From NCBI GenBank assembly GCA_946557785.1, contig CAMNTH010000021.1, positions 1 to 57,530 of the forward strand: DNA of 57,530 nucleotides. The letters run 5' to 3'. A model generated the notes under the pieces. That model made no database searches. It was not told the origin of the DNA and worked only from the letters and a program-made list of their open reading frames with translations. A program made the position numbers and the translations under genes. The DNA is from an uncultured Blautia sp. GTDB taxonomy: Bacteria > Bacillota > Clostridia > Lachnospirales > Lachnospiraceae. Positions 19,818 to 28,801 of this stretch are shown here, one piece after another (positions within the stretch are counted from its first letter, which is position 1; each line of letters opens with the position of its first letter).

Positions 19818-20861
19818 TTAATCCCAAATATCCCACTCTTTTCCTATTTCATAGGCTGTAGAAAATGCCAAAGGACCCAGAACCACTCCCCATGCCCCGT
19901 ACATCACTACGCCAAGGTAAACGGAAGCGAGCACGGCAATGGGGGAAACTCCCAGTTTTTCTCCCAAAAGGCGAGGTTCCAAAAACTCTCTCAAGAGGCT
20001 GGTTATAATATCCAGAAGGACGCATCCTGCTGCAGTTCCTGCATTTCCCCGGATCAGAAAAATCACTGCGGCAGGATACAAAAACGTCCCCGTTCCAATT
20101 AAGGGCAATGCATCCATCCCTCCCAGGAGAATTCCAAGAATCAAAAAATAAGGGCTTTTCATGATCCAGAAGCCAGCCGCACACACTGCAGCTACCAAAG
20201 CCATAATGATCACCTGCGCCTTCAGATATGTGACCGTTGTCCTGGAAAGCCTCCGTACCACACGTCTGGTTCCCACAAGCCAGGAATAATCCCAGATCTT
20301 TTTCTGCATATTCTCCATATCTCCAATGATCAAAATTGCAGAAATAAAGGTTACAACTAAAGCAGACAACAACAAAAGAATATTTTTTGCACCGTGGAAC
20401 AATGCTGTCAGGGTTCCCGGACTCAACGATGCCAGCATTTCTTCCTGCATGCCGCTGAATGTATTTAATAAATACACCCTGCTTCTTGCTGCCTCGATTC
20501 CTGATATGTCCTCGATCATTCCGCAGCACTGTTCCAAAAGGGAAACACACCACTCCTGCACCACCTGGTAATGGGAAACTGCAGTTTTCACCTGGGAAAG
20601 CACTTCCATAATCCCTATATAAAGAAGCAGTCCCACGGCAGCAAACAAAACCGTCAAAAGAAAGGCGCCTGTCACAGACTTCTTTATCCTCGTCTTTTTT
20701 TCTATTCTTTTTGCAAGAGGATACAGCCATCCTGCCATGATCCAAGCGGCTAAAAAAGGAAGCACCACAGGCAGAAGGTACCGGTATCCCAGATAAACCC
20801 CCAGTAAAATCCCTGCAATTGCCCCCCGTCTTTTCCATTCCATCAAAAAATCCCACCACAC
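19818..20861 (-). CDS. ytvI: YtvI-like sporulation integral membrane protein (AI-2E exporter family)
   Basis: A polytopic membrane protein of 347 residues belonging to the AI-2E/PerM/YtvI superfamily. It has two N-terminal helices (YLGYRYLLPVVLPFLAAWIM), a third helix near residue 65, a central amphipathic soluble region, and four or five C-terminal helices with the glycine-rich family pattern (GILLGGMDALPLIGTGTFLY). YtvI is named from Bacillus sporulation studies; its transport substrate is not known. A long frame in another register (19849-20859) is a shadow of this gene. Presence of ytvI fits a spore-forming lineage but does not prove it. Confidence 0.88.
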   Translation of the reverse strand: MWWDFLMEWKRRGAIAGILLGVYLGYRYLLPVVLPFLAAWIMAGWLYPLAKRIEKKTRIKKSVTGAFLLTVLFAAVGLLLYIGIMEVLSQVKTAVSHYQVVQEWCVSLLEQCCGMIEDISGIEAARSRVYLLNTFSGMQEEMLASLSPGTLTALFHGAKNILLLLSALVVTFISAILIIGDMENMQKKIWDYSWLVGTRRVVRRLSRTTVTYLKAQVIIMALVAAVCAAGFWIMKSPYFLILGILLGGMDALPLIGTGTFLYPAAVIFLIRGNAGTAAGCVLLDIITSLLREFLEPRLLGEKLGVSPIAVLASVYLGVVMYGAWGVVLGPLAFSTAYEIGKEWDIWD

Positions 20862-20891
20862 TTTTTTCCAGTTAGTATGGCAGGATTCTTT

Positions 20892-21662
20892 CTAATTATT
20901 CATCAAAAATCCCTGAAAAGCTTCTCCTCCGGGGACAACTTCAAATTTCATTTTTTCCCGATTCCCTGGATGGCTAAAACAAAGCCTGCAGGAACAAAGT
21001 CCTAAAGAAACTTCTCCGGTTTCCCCTGCATTATACTTTCTGTCCCCCAGAAGAGGCATGCCCGCATGAGCCATCTGTACACGAATCTGATGATGCCTGC
21101 CCGTATCCAGGCGGATGGAAATCAAATAACGTTTTCCGCTTAAAGTCCTCCCATCTTCCAATTCCTGCAAAACCTGATAAGAAAGCCTGGCTTCCTTACT
21201 TCCTTGTGTCCCTTTTGGCACCACAGACGAGGTATTCGCTCTGCCGTCCCTCTTTAAATAGTCTGTCAGGACATGTTCCTGTATATGCCAAAATACCGGC
21301 GCATCCCCTTCTGCAGACTCTGCCCTTTGGTTTTTCTTTAATAAATCCAAAGGAAGCTGTGATGTTACTGCAAGGTATCGCTTATCCGCTTCTCCTTGGG
21401 CAATCTGGCGGCTCAGTTCCCTGGCAGCAGACGATGTCTTGGCAAATACAACCGCCCCTTCCACTGGCTGATCCAGTCTGTGGATAACAGCCACATAAGG
21501 CACTCCTGCCTTTTCCTTCCCTGCAAGATAATTTCTCAGCGCACTCTCCATATCCATTATCCCAAATCTCGCACTTTGTACCGGAATTCCGGCCGGCTTA
21601 TGGCATACGAGAAGATCCCTGTCCTCGTACAGAATTGTATTCTCAATCTTAAAATCACGCAT
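20892..21662 (-). CDS. RluA-family pseudouridine synthase
   Basis: A cytosolic enzyme that isomerises uridine to pseudouridine in rRNA or tRNA. The 256-residue protein has the catalytic-Asp motif HRLDQPVEGAVVF (the family consensus is HRLDxxTSG). It also has the KRYLA segment and the C-terminal RxHQIRVQMAHAGMPLLGDRKY motif. No S4 domain is present. The start at 21662 was preferred over an upstream ATG at 21743 because of its GGAGGGT site and the fit to family length. The VEG replacing TSG in the active-site loop is a common variant in Clostridia. The target base is not assigned. Confidence 0.92.
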   Translation of the reverse strand: MRDFKIENTILYEDRDLLVCHKPAGIPVQSARFGIMDMESALRNYLAGKEKAGVPYVAVIHRLDQPVEGAVVFAKTSSAARELSRQIAQGEADKRYLAVTSQLPLDLLKKNQRAESAEGDAPVFWHIQEHVLTDYLKRDGRANTSSVVPKGTQGSKEARLSYQVLQELEDGRTLSGKRYLISIRLDTGRHHQIRVQMAHAGMPLLGDRKYNAGETGEVSLGLCSCRLCFSHPGNREKMKFEVVPGGEAFQGFLMNN

Positions 21663-21686
21663 AAAAAACACCCTCCTTACCTGGAG

Positions 21687-21715
21687 AGTATATCCTAAAA
21701 ATCTTCTTCCCGCAA
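21687..21715 (-). promoter_or_regulatory. Promoter of the pseudouridine synthase gene
   Basis: Minus strand -35 TTGCGG (21715-21710), 17-nt spacer, -10 TATACT (21692-21687), 25 bp before the start codon. It supports the shorter gene start at 21662. Confidence 0.65.
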
Positions 21716-21731
21716 TGCCTGGAAACAGAAT

Positions 21732-21774
21732 GACGGTCACCATTTTTTACTTATTTTCAAAAATGATGACCGTC
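21732..21774. repeat. Long imperfect inverted repeat upstream of the pseudouridine synthase gene
   Basis: The arms GACGGTCAnCATTTTT and AAAAATGnTGACCGTC can pair over 15 of 16 positions across an 11-nt loop. It is not flanked by a T-run in the direction of the gene. It could be an operator, an end of the AT-rich block beyond it, or a terminator for transcription from the right. Confidence 0.55.
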
Positions 21775-22655
21775 CTAAAATTCTTCGTTATTCAATTCTG
21801 TAATCCTCTTTATATTCTTTGATAGGTACTTTTCTCATTGGGTTTCTGTCCCAATAAATAATATTCAGTTTTTCATGTATCCTATATATCTACATATCCC
21901 TCATTATTTCCTGCTCATAACCGATATGATTTCACCATCATTCGATATACTTAGAAAGTTTATAGAATTTCGAATTATAATTTCACGGGTTATAATTCAC
22001 TGTCCAAAAATAATATCTATTGTAAGAAGATATTCTTCTGATGCAAAGCTTCAATTCATATTCTAAAGATGCAATATGGATTTCAAAATACCATGCTTAT
22101 CTGTCCTTAAAATACTTCAGATCTCTTCTTCTGAACGAATTTCTGAGATAAAAAATGATATTTATCTGAAGATGTTTCTTTACACAACTCCAAATATCTT
22201 TGTATCAGGCTCGTGATAGTTATTCAATATGAAAAATCGTTTCTATACCTCGGATACGTTTTTGTGTTTACCGGATGCTATTTTTATGATTTCCGGTTAA
22301 ATCGTTCTTTTTCATCGTACTGTATCAGGTCTTTCTTGCAGGAAATACGATTCCTATCACTAACTCATATTGATTATGTTTAGGTTACTGTCCCATTGGA
22401 ATCACCCTACCCTTTCTCTCTATTTCATCCCTTTCAAGTAACATTTATACTATGAATTGAATGATTTTCTTGTGTTTCTGTTGTTTTGTTTTGATGGATT
22501 TATAATACCACTTACACCTTATTTTGTCAATACATTTTTGATATTTTTTTGAATTAATCATTTTAAAATTATTTTTATTTTCATAAAACAGTGAATTATA
22601 TAAATATTTTATTATTTTCTGATTATTTTAATAAAATATATATTAATCTCACAAA
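21775..22655. other. AT-rich stretch of about 880 bp without a recognisable gene
   Basis: No open frame with a ribosome site was found on either strand. Composition is far more AT-rich than the flanking genes, most strongly from 22480 to 22655. On the minus strand, 21788-21889 is open for about 33 codons and reads like a protein end (IHEKLNIIYWDRNPMRKVPI, then KEYKEDYRIE and stop), but the frame upstream is broken by stops. This may be a decayed gene relic. No tRNA, riboswitch or repeat array was recognised. Confidence 0.45.
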
Positions 22656-22700
22656 GAAAAAAGAGCAGCCGCAACCTGATCACAGGCTTGCCATGCTGCC
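22656..22700 (-). terminator. Terminator of the aconitase-family hydratase gene
   Basis: Minus strand stem GGCAGC..GGCAAGCCTG-loop-CAGGTTGC..GCTGCT followed by CTTTTTTC, about 25 bp past the stop. Confidence 0.85.
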
Positions 22701-22722
22701 CCTTCTTTATTAAGCATTCATA

Positions 22723-24990
22723 TTAAGCATTATTCTTATTATTATAATTGATCAGGCATCCCTTCAGGATAATCTCCCGCTCATCATCCGTCAATTCGCC
22801 CAATGATACGGAAAACTCTTTTAAGCCATCCTCCTTAACCACATAGCCCTTAATAGCCTCAGCTTTTGTTTCCACTGCTTTTCGGATTTCAGGGAAGAAC
22901 AGGTAATCGCCATTAGCAAAAGGAAGTTCTCCCTTTTCGATCAGGAATGGAAGCATTCCCCAGTTAATCAAGTTGGAGCGATAGCGCTTGGTTGCGTATT
23001 CATTGGCAATATTTGCCCAGCCGCCAAGAACCTTCTGGCAGGATGCAGCCTGCTCCCTTGCGGAACCATCTCCCGGTTTTACAGCAAAGATCGTACTTCC
23101 TACACCCAGGTTTCCTTCTCCTGCGCCAGGGAATCTGGTATTAATCACCTTCATCACAGATTTCAGCTCTTCCAGAGCTTCCAGAGGGCATCTTCCTTCC
23201 TGAATCGCCTGCTGCGCTTTCTGTACTTCCTTTGCACGTCCCACATATGCAGGATCCTTTCTGGAAAGGGTAAACTCCGCAAGTCCAAGAGGATTGGAAC
23301 GATAGGAAGAAGTCTCTCCGGAAGGAATCAGCTCGTCCGTAGTTGTAACAGGATCATGGATTTCGGAAACCACCTTCAGAACCAGGTTTTCAGCTAAAGG
23401 AGCCATTTTCGGCCAATCCTTAATATTCGGGCCGAACTTAATCTCTACGGTTGGGTCTGCCACGCCTTTGCTGTCAAAAACACGGTTCTCATAAATTGTT
23501 TTGTCAAAGAAATATCTCTGATTGGTATAGGTACCTGTAAATTCCTCTGCGGAGGTCAAAAATCCCTTGTTTGCTGCTGTAGCGGCAATGGAACGGGCAT
23601 CCATAAGAGCCACGGATGATATCTGGCCATTCTGGATCTTGGATCCTTCACGGTTAGGGAAATTCCTGGTTGTATGACGGATGCTGAAGGCATTGTTTGC
23701 CGGGGTATCCCCTGCTCCAAAGCATGGTCCGCAGAATGCAGTCTTCACAACTGCACCTGCACCAAGGAGGTCTGCTAAAACACCGTTCTTAGCAAGCTCC
23801 ATATAAATCGGTGTACTTGCAGGGTATACACTTAAGGTAAATTCATCTGAACCGATATTTGCTCCCTTCAAAATGTCTGCTGCAGCACAGATGTTTTCAA
23901 AGCCGCCGCCTGCGCAGCCCGCAATAATTCCCTGTTCCACATAAAGCCTGCCGTCTACTACTTTATCTCTTAATGTATAAGGAATCTTGCCATCAAGACT
24001 TACCAAAGCCTTTTTCTCCACATCTGCAAGAATGTCATTCAGATTTGCCTTTAACTCGTCAATGGTATAGGTATTGCTTGGATGGAAAGGCATAGCGATC
24101 ATTGGCTTAATTTCGCTAAGGTCAATTTCCACGCAGCCGTCGTAAAATGCAACGGCACCTGGCTTCAATGCCTTATAATCTTCGCTTCTGCCGTGGATTG
24201 CATAGAATTCTTCAATCCTATCATCTGTCTGCCAGATGGAAGACAGGCAGGTCGTTTCAGTTGTCATAACATCAACGCCGATCCGGAAATCAGCGCTTAA
24301 GGATGAAACGCCAGGCCCTACAAATTCCATAACCTTATTTTTTACATAGCCATTTGCAAATACCTCACCAATAATGGCAAGTGCAACGTCCTGGGGGCCA
24401 ACGCCCGGACGTGGTTCGCCTTTCAGGTAAATGGCCACAACACCCGGCATATTAATATCATAGGTCTGAGAAAGAAGCTGTTTTACAAGCTCCGGTCCGC
24501 CCTCTCCCATAGCCATTGTTCCAAGGGCTCCATAGCGGGTATGGCTGTCAGAGCCAAGGATCATTTTTCCGCCGCCGGCAAGCATTTCCCGAGCATACTG
24601 GTGAATAACAGCCTGATGAGGGGGAACATAAACACCGCCGTATTTCTTTGCACAGGTCAGACCAAAAACATGGTCATCTTCATTAATGGTGCCTCCTACT
24701 GCACAAAGGGAGTTATGGCAGTTGGTCAGCACATAAGGTACAGGAAATTTCTCCAGGCCTGACGCACGGGCAGTCTGGATAATTCCTACAAAAGTAATAT
24801 CGTGAGATGTCAGTTTATCAAATTTAATCTGAAGCTTCTCCATGTTTCCGGAAGTATTATGAGCTTCCAGAATTCCATAAGCAATCGTGTTCTTAGCCGC
24901 TTCCTCTTTGGTTACCTTAAGATCTGCGCAGGCTTCCTCCACGATGCCGCAGCCATTCAAAAGATAAATACCACCATCGTATAATTTCAT
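22723..24990 (-). CDS. Aconitase-family hydratase (YbhJ-like)
   Basis: A cytosolic [4Fe-4S] (de)hydratase of the aconitase superfamily, 755 residues. Visible features are the [20 protein letters not shown] segment and the three-Cys cluster pattern ([10 protein letters not shown] in one place; [20 protein letters not shown] in another, matching the aconitase CGPC loop). The swivel domain at the C terminus contains [14 protein letters not shown], the counterpart of the aconitase substrate-binding SRExAAxxP region. The family is often annotated only as 'hydratase', and the substrate may not be citrate. Two adjacent ATG codons (24993 and 24990) follow GGAGG; the second has better spacing. No citrate synthase or isocitrate dehydrogenase gene is nearby. 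Confidence 0.88.
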   Translation of the reverse strand: MKLYDGGIYLLNGCGIVEEACADLKVTKEEAAKNTIAYGILEAHNTSGNMEKLQIKFDKLTSHDITFVGIIQTARASGLEKFPVPYVLTNCHNSLCAVGGTINEDDHVFGLTCAKKYGGVYVPPHQAVIHQYAREMLAGGGKMILGSDSHTRYGALGTMAMGEGGPELVKQLLSQTYDINMPGVVAIYLKGEPRPGVGPQDVALAIIGEVFANGYVKNKVMEFVGPGVSSLSADFRIGVDVMTTETTCLSSIWQTDDRIEEFYAIHGRSEDYKALKPGAVAFYDGCVEIDLSEIKPMIAMPFHPSNTYTIDELKANLNDILADVEKKALVSLDGKIPYTLRDKVVDGRLYVEQGIIAGCAGGGFENICAAADILKGANIGSDEFTLSVYPASTPIYMELAKNGVLADLLGAGAVVKTAFCGPCFGAGDTPANNAFSIRHTTRNFPNREGSKIQNGQISSVALMDARSIAATAANKGFLTSAEEFTGTYTNQRYFFDKTIYENRVFDSKGVADPTVEIKFGPNIKDWPKMAPLAENLVLKVVSEIHDPVTTTDELIPSGETSSYRSNPLGLAEFTLSRKDPAYVGRAKEVQKAQQAIQEGRCPLEALEELKSVMKVINTRFPGAGEGNLGVGSTIFAVKPGDGSAREQAASCQKVLGGWANIANEYATKRYRSNLINWGMLPFLIEKGELPFANGDYLFFPEIRKAVETKAEAIKGYVVKEDGLKEFSVSLGELTDDEREIILKGCLINYNNKNNA

Positions 24991-25086
24991 CATAAACTCC
25001 TCCATTCTGTAATACAAGGATTTTCCTGTTATCCTCAACAGCAGAACTTTGGAGTGAACTGTAGCAGGACAACAATATTGTACTCT

Positions 25087-25115
25087 ATTATAGTAGGTTT
25101 TGAAAAATAACGCAA
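25087..25115 (-). promoter_or_regulatory. Promoter of the hydratase gene
   Basis: Minus strand -35 TTGCGT (25115-25110), 17-nt spacer, perfect -10 TATAAT (25092-25087). A second weaker arrangement using TACAAT lies just downstream. The leader is about 90 nt. Confidence 0.65.
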
Positions 25116-25201
25116 CGAAAAATCATGATTGCTTTCGCAAAAATACCTGCAAAAAGTTCCCAAAGCGCTTCACTGCGAGCACCGAAAATAAACAATAACC
25201 G

Positions 25202-25230
25202 TTTACTTTGTTATGAAAATCAGCTATACT
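25202..25230 (+). promoter_or_regulatory. Promoter of the small plus-strand gene
   Basis: -35 TTTACT, 17-nt spacer, -10 TATACT, 58 bp before the start of the 88-residue gene. It supports that gene being real although it faces its neighbours. Confidence 0.7.
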
Positions 25231-25288
25231 TGAAAGCAGTTCATCAAAATAATTCACACAGAAAAAGCAGAAATGGAGGTAAATCACC

Positions 25289-25555
25289 ATGTTTCGTTTG
25301 TGGGGAAAAATCTGGAAAGACAATCATATGCTTCGGGATACGGTAATCTGCAATAATACCAGTGATACCCGTACTCATAAAATTTTTCATGCATTAGAAC
25401 AGATCTGCTATGAATTTGACCTGGGCAATCCTATCTGGCTGGATTCCACCATTGCGGATTTTAAGCGCTGCTCTAAAACGCGTTTCCACCAGGACAATTT
25501 CATTGAGCAGATAGATTTTGACTACCTGGAAATCCAGGTAATTGAGGAAGATTAA
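25289..25555 (+). CDS. Small conserved-looking protein of unknown function
   Basis: An 88-residue soluble protein, strongly acidic at its C terminus, with no signal peptide or membrane segment. It is rich in aromatic and charged residues (KIFHALEQICYEFDLGNPIW, then LDSTIADF). I do not recognise a named domain. It is judged real because it has an AGGTAAATCACC-ATG start behind GGAGG, a good promoter, and a frame that ends exactly at the convergent metallopeptidase gene with a 4-bp overlap. It is the only plus-strand gene between 0 and 37 kb. Its function is not known. Confidence 0.75.
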   Translation: MFRLWGKIWKDNHMLRDTVICNNTSDTRTHKIFHALEQICYEFDLGNPIWLDSTIADFKRCSKTRFHQDNFIEQIDFDYLEIQVIEED

Positions 25556-26076
25556 ATTTCCCATTCCTTTAAAAGCTTCTGCCGTTCTCTGTAATCCGGA
25601 AGCTCTTCCTCCACAACAGCCCAGAAAGCAGCAGAATGATTCATTTCTCTGCGGTGAGCAAGCTCATGAACAACCACATAATCCCGCACATTTTCAGGCA
25701 GCAGCATTAATTTCCAGTTGAAATTCAGATTGCCTTTGCTGCTGCAGCTTCCCCATCGGGTTTTCTGCCCGCGGATCGTAATCTTTCCATAATCTACACC
25801 CATCCTGCCGGCAAAGTAAGAAACCCTGCCAGGAATATCATTTGCGGCAGCCTCCATCCCGGCACGACGATCTTCCTCTGTAAAGAGCCGGCGTTTTTTA
25901 GCAGTCTCCATGACTTGGATTCTTGCCTTATGAATCCATTCTTCATTGTCTGAAACAAACTTTTCAATTTTACAGTCTGATAGCCGTTTCGGCGCACGTA
26001 CAATAATCCGGCCATCCGGTTTTACCTGGATGGCCAAAGTTTTGCGTTCTGAACGGATCAATGTATAATCCTGCAT
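25552..26076 (-). CDS. YgjP-like (M48/SprT-related) metallopeptidase domain protein
   Basis: A 174-residue protein with the zinc motif HELAHRREMNHSAAFW, where HExxH and a distal His form the site, and the upstream family element KTRWGSCSSKGNLNFNWKL. This is the DUF45/YgjP-like family. It has no signal peptide, so it should act in the cytoplasm. Its start overlaps the upp stop by one base (TAATG), so the two are co-translated. A peptidase role is predicted from the fold only; the family lacks a well-established substrate. Confidence 0.88.
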   Translation of the reverse strand: MQDYTLIRSERKTLAIQVKPDGRIIVRAPKRLSDCKIEKFVSDNEEWIHKARIQVMETAKKRRLFTEEDRRAGMEAAANDIPGRVSYFAGRMGVDYGKITIRGQKTRWGSCSSKGNLNFNWKLMLLPENVRDYVVVHELAHRREMNHSAAFWAVVEEELPDYRERQKLLKEWEI

Positions 26077-26705
26077 TATTTCGTACCAAAAATACGGTCT
26101 CCTGCATCCCCAAGACCAGGACAGATATATGCATTTTCATTTAACTCCCTGTCCAGATGGCCAACATATATCTGCACATCCGGATGCATTTCATGAAGAC
26201 GCTTCAGTCCTTCCGGAGCAGCAATGATAAACATACATTTAATATTTCTGCCCCCATGCTTTTTAATAAAGTCAACAGCCGACACAGCTGAACCGCCGGT
26301 CGCCAGCATAGGATCCACCATAACAGTAAGCCGTTCCTCAATAGGATCCGGCAATTTACAGTAGTACTCGTGAGGTTCATGTGTCTCCGGATCACGGTAC
26401 AAGCCAATATGTCCGATCTTAGCAGATGGAACAAGAGTGGTAATACCATTTACCATACCAAGCCCCGCACGCAGTACAGGAACCACTGCCAGCTTCTTCC
26501 CTGCCAGCATAGGGGTCATGCATGTTTCAAGGGGAGTTTCCACCTCAACATCCTCCAGGGGAAGATCCCGCAAAGCTTCATATCCCATTAAAATAGCAAT
26601 TTCCTCGATTAATTTCCGAAACTCATTGGTCCCTGTAGCCTTATTACGGATCAGGGAAATCTTATGCTGGATCAACGGATGATCCATAATAAATACATTC
26701 TCCAT
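26076..26705 (-). CDS. upp: Uracil phosphoribosyltransferase
   Basis: Pyrimidine salvage enzyme making UMP from uracil and PRPP. The 209-residue protein matches the usual length. It has the 5-phosphoribosyl motif ([11 protein letters not shown]), the N-terminal [15 protein letters not shown] segment and the C-terminal uracil loop ([15 protein letters not shown]). It has an AGGTACC site after CGGAGG and its own promoter. Coupled to the metallopeptidase gene downstream. Confidence 0.97.
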   Translation of the reverse strand: MENVFIMDHPLIQHKISLIRNKATGTNEFRKLIEEIAILMGYEALRDLPLEDVEVETPLETCMTPMLAGKKLAVVPVLRAGLGMVNGITTLVPSAKIGHIGLYRDPETHEPHEYYCKLPDPIEERLTVMVDPMLATGGSAVSAVDFIKKHGGRNIKCMFIIAAPEGLKRLHEMHPDVQIYVGHLDRELNENAYICPGLGDAGDRIFGTK

Positions 26706-26731
26706 GCCTGGTACCTCCGTGGTTTTTATTC

Positions 26732-26760
26732 ATTATAATGTATTGTGAGGAATTGGTAAA
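26732..26760 (-). promoter_or_regulatory. upp: Promoter of upp
   Basis: Minus strand -35 TTTACC (26760-26755), 17-nt spacer, perfect -10 TATAAT (26737-26732), 27 bp upstream of the upp start. Confidence 0.75.
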
Positions 26761-26800
26761 GACAGGTTTTCCATATTGGTAAAAATTTTAAATGTCAAAT

Positions 26801-28687
26801 CTATATATTTTTCCCGCAGCCCATTTTCCGCTGCTGTTTCATCAAATACATCTCAGAGTCTGCCTGCTGTACCAAGGACTCCAGGTTTTCGTGACGTCCT
26901 TCATTCCACGCATGGCCCATACTGGCTTTCAGAACAACAGGAAATGTATATTTCCGGCTTTGCTCTGCCAAACACATTTCCATTTGAAGTTCCTTTTCCA
27001 GAATTTCCGTTTCGCTGCAAAAGCTTCCGATAATAAGGAATTCATCTCCTCCCATACGGACACGGATCTCATCATTGCCAAAGACTGTACGGATTGCCTC
27101 TGCTGCGATCTGGATTGCTTTATCTCCCAATGCATGCCCGTAGGTATCATTAATGTGTTTTAGATTATCCAGATCCAGGTAGATGAGATAAACTCTTCTA
27201 TTTTGCTCCTGGAAGTATTTTGTTGCCTTTTCTCTGTAGCCGGAGCGATTGTAAAGTCCGGTAAGAGAATCTCGTACATAAAGTCTCTGTAGCTGACGGT
27301 TCATATTATTCAGGCTCATTCTCTGCCGGATGTTCTCCAGAGCCAGGGATATCGTCTCCATTAAAATTCTATGGTTAAGATTTGTCATTAATTTTTCATC
27401 ATACCTTATGGCGCAGTAGCCAAATGAGCAGTTCATAAAATGCAGAGGAGAGAACATAAATACCTGAGGGTGTTCAACCTTCATCCATTCCTCTGGAATC
27501 AGGTATTCCATATGGGAAACCTCGCCCCTTGAGGTCTGGAACAAAAGCTGCATTTGTTCATCATATCCAACCTTTTTTTGGCGAAGCTCGCTCTCTTTAA
27601 ATAACTGGTTCAAATAAACTGCGATTCCTGAAAGATGAAAAAGTTGGCTGCATTCCTCCAAATTCCTGGCCAGTTCCTCATCATCGCGGCTGCTGCATAG
27701 AAGCTGCCGCGCAACGCGCTGGCGGTTATTCATAAAATCCTCCCATTTCTTGCGCTTAAAAAGATAGATAAAATCCCGTCGGACGCCCATATCATCCTTC
27801 CGGCAGCCGCAGCTTTCATTCAGGCTGTAGGATTCTTCTGTATAGCATTTAGGGGAGTCTTCCCGCTCCTCGATCAATGCCAGCAATTTGTCCATACTGT
27901 TATATCCCAATTGTTCCCACTGCCTGTTTACACTGGTAACAGAAGGGGAAAAATGCTGCCCTTCATCAATATTGTCAAATCCTGTAATCTTAAAATCATT
28001 CGGAGCAAAATATCCGTCTTTTTCTGCTGCGACACAATATCCCATAGCCATTTCATCATTGCCGCAGATAACTGCATCCGGAAGGTGGAGATTCTGTGCC
28101 TTCCACTCCTCATATGCACGGATACCGTCTGCATATTCAAAGGTATAAAAACAAATCCTGTTTTCATCAATCTCCAGATTATGATCTTTCAGGCAATCAC
28201 AAAAAGCCTGGTAGCGCTCCAGGCATTCCCTGTGGTTCTGAGGCCCTCCCACAAAATTAAACACCTTGCACCCATGAATTATGATCATATGCTCTACCAG
28301 CTTATAAACTGCTCTATAATTATTTATTCCAGCATAATAAATACCGGGAAATTCCTGCTCAATACTCAGGAACTTCTTGCCGTGTTCCTGATAAGGCTCC
28401 ACAACCTCCTGAACAATTGGAATATTCCCCACGCTGCTGATGGCCACCAAAACACCGTCATAATCGTCCGGGTTCGGCAGCAGATAAATCTCACGTTCTT
28501 TTTTCTGATAATCAAAATTCTCTACAATGTCATATGCATTAAAGATATACAGATCCATTTTTTCACAGCCAATGCGGCGCTGAGCGCCTCTGACCAGCTT
28601 GCACATGTATTCATTGTTCCATGTACTGGAAAGCATTAAAATTTTTCTTTTCAATTTATCCTTACATGCAGATGCATGTTCCCCCAT
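26801..28687 (-). CDS. Cytosolic GGDEF protein with a LacI/periplasmic-binding-type sensor domain
   Basis: A 628-residue soluble protein. Residues ~14-300 look like a type 1 periplasmic-binding/LacI ligand domain (CGNDEMAMGYCVAAEKDGYF... KITGFDNIDEG). There is no helix-turn-helix, signal peptide or membrane segment. A GAF-like middle region follows. From about residue 470 comes a GGDEF domain with LTGLYNRSGY and GGDEF at 546-550. The allosteric RxxD inhibition site just upstream is absent. The intact GGDEF predicts a diguanylate cyclase whose c-di-GMP output is tuned by a cytosolic small molecule, perhaps a sugar. No EAL domain is present. The start is weakly supported (no strong ribosome site). 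Confidence 0.88.
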   Translation of the reverse strand: MGEHASACKDKLKRKILMLSSTWNNEYMCKLVRGAQRRIGCEKMDLYIFNAYDIVENFDYQKKEREIYLLPNPDDYDGVLVAISSVGNIPIVQEVVEPYQEHGKKFLSIEQEFPGIYYAGINNYRAVYKLVEHMIIIHGCKVFNFVGGPQNHRECLERYQAFCDCLKDHNLEIDENRICFYTFEYADGIRAYEEWKAQNLHLPDAVICGNDEMAMGYCVAAEKDGYFAPNDFKITGFDNIDEGQHFSPSVTSVNRQWEQLGYNSMDKLLALIEEREDSPKCYTEESYSLNESCGCRKDDMGVRRDFIYLFKRKKWEDFMNNRQRVARQLLCSSRDDEELARNLEECSQLFHLSGIAVYLNQLFKESELRQKKVGYDEQMQLLFQTSRGEVSHMEYLIPEEWMKVEHPQVFMFSPLHFMNCSFGYCAIRYDEKLMTNLNHRILMETISLALENIRQRMSLNNMNRQLQRLYVRDSLTGLYNRSGYREKATKYFQEQNRRVYLIYLDLDNLKHINDTYGHALGDKAIQIAAEAIRTVFGNDEIRVRMGGDEFLIIGSFCSETEILEKELQMEMCLAEQSRKYTFPVVLKASMGHAWNEGRHENLESLVQQADSEMYLMKQQRKMGCGKNI

Positions 28688-28719
28688 AATGTCTGTTTTC
28701 CAAAAACTTACTTATTTCT

Positions 28720-28748
28720 ATTCTACTATGGATTATGATTCACGTCAA
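28720..28748 (-). promoter_or_regulatory. Promoter of the GGDEF gene
   Basis: Minus strand -35 TTGACG (28748-28743), 17-nt spacer, -10 TAGAAT (28725-28720), about 33 bp before the first ATG. Confidence 0.65.
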
Positions 28749-28801
28749 TTAAGCGTTAGAATTTTTCAGCCTTGAACACTGGATTTTCTGACAGATCCCA
28801 G

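Noticed and set aside
19849..20859. Long minus-strand open frame of 336 codons
   Set aside because: It lies wholly inside ytvI in another register, with Cys/Gly/Arg-rich text and no family pattern; ytvI has the real membrane-protein sequence.
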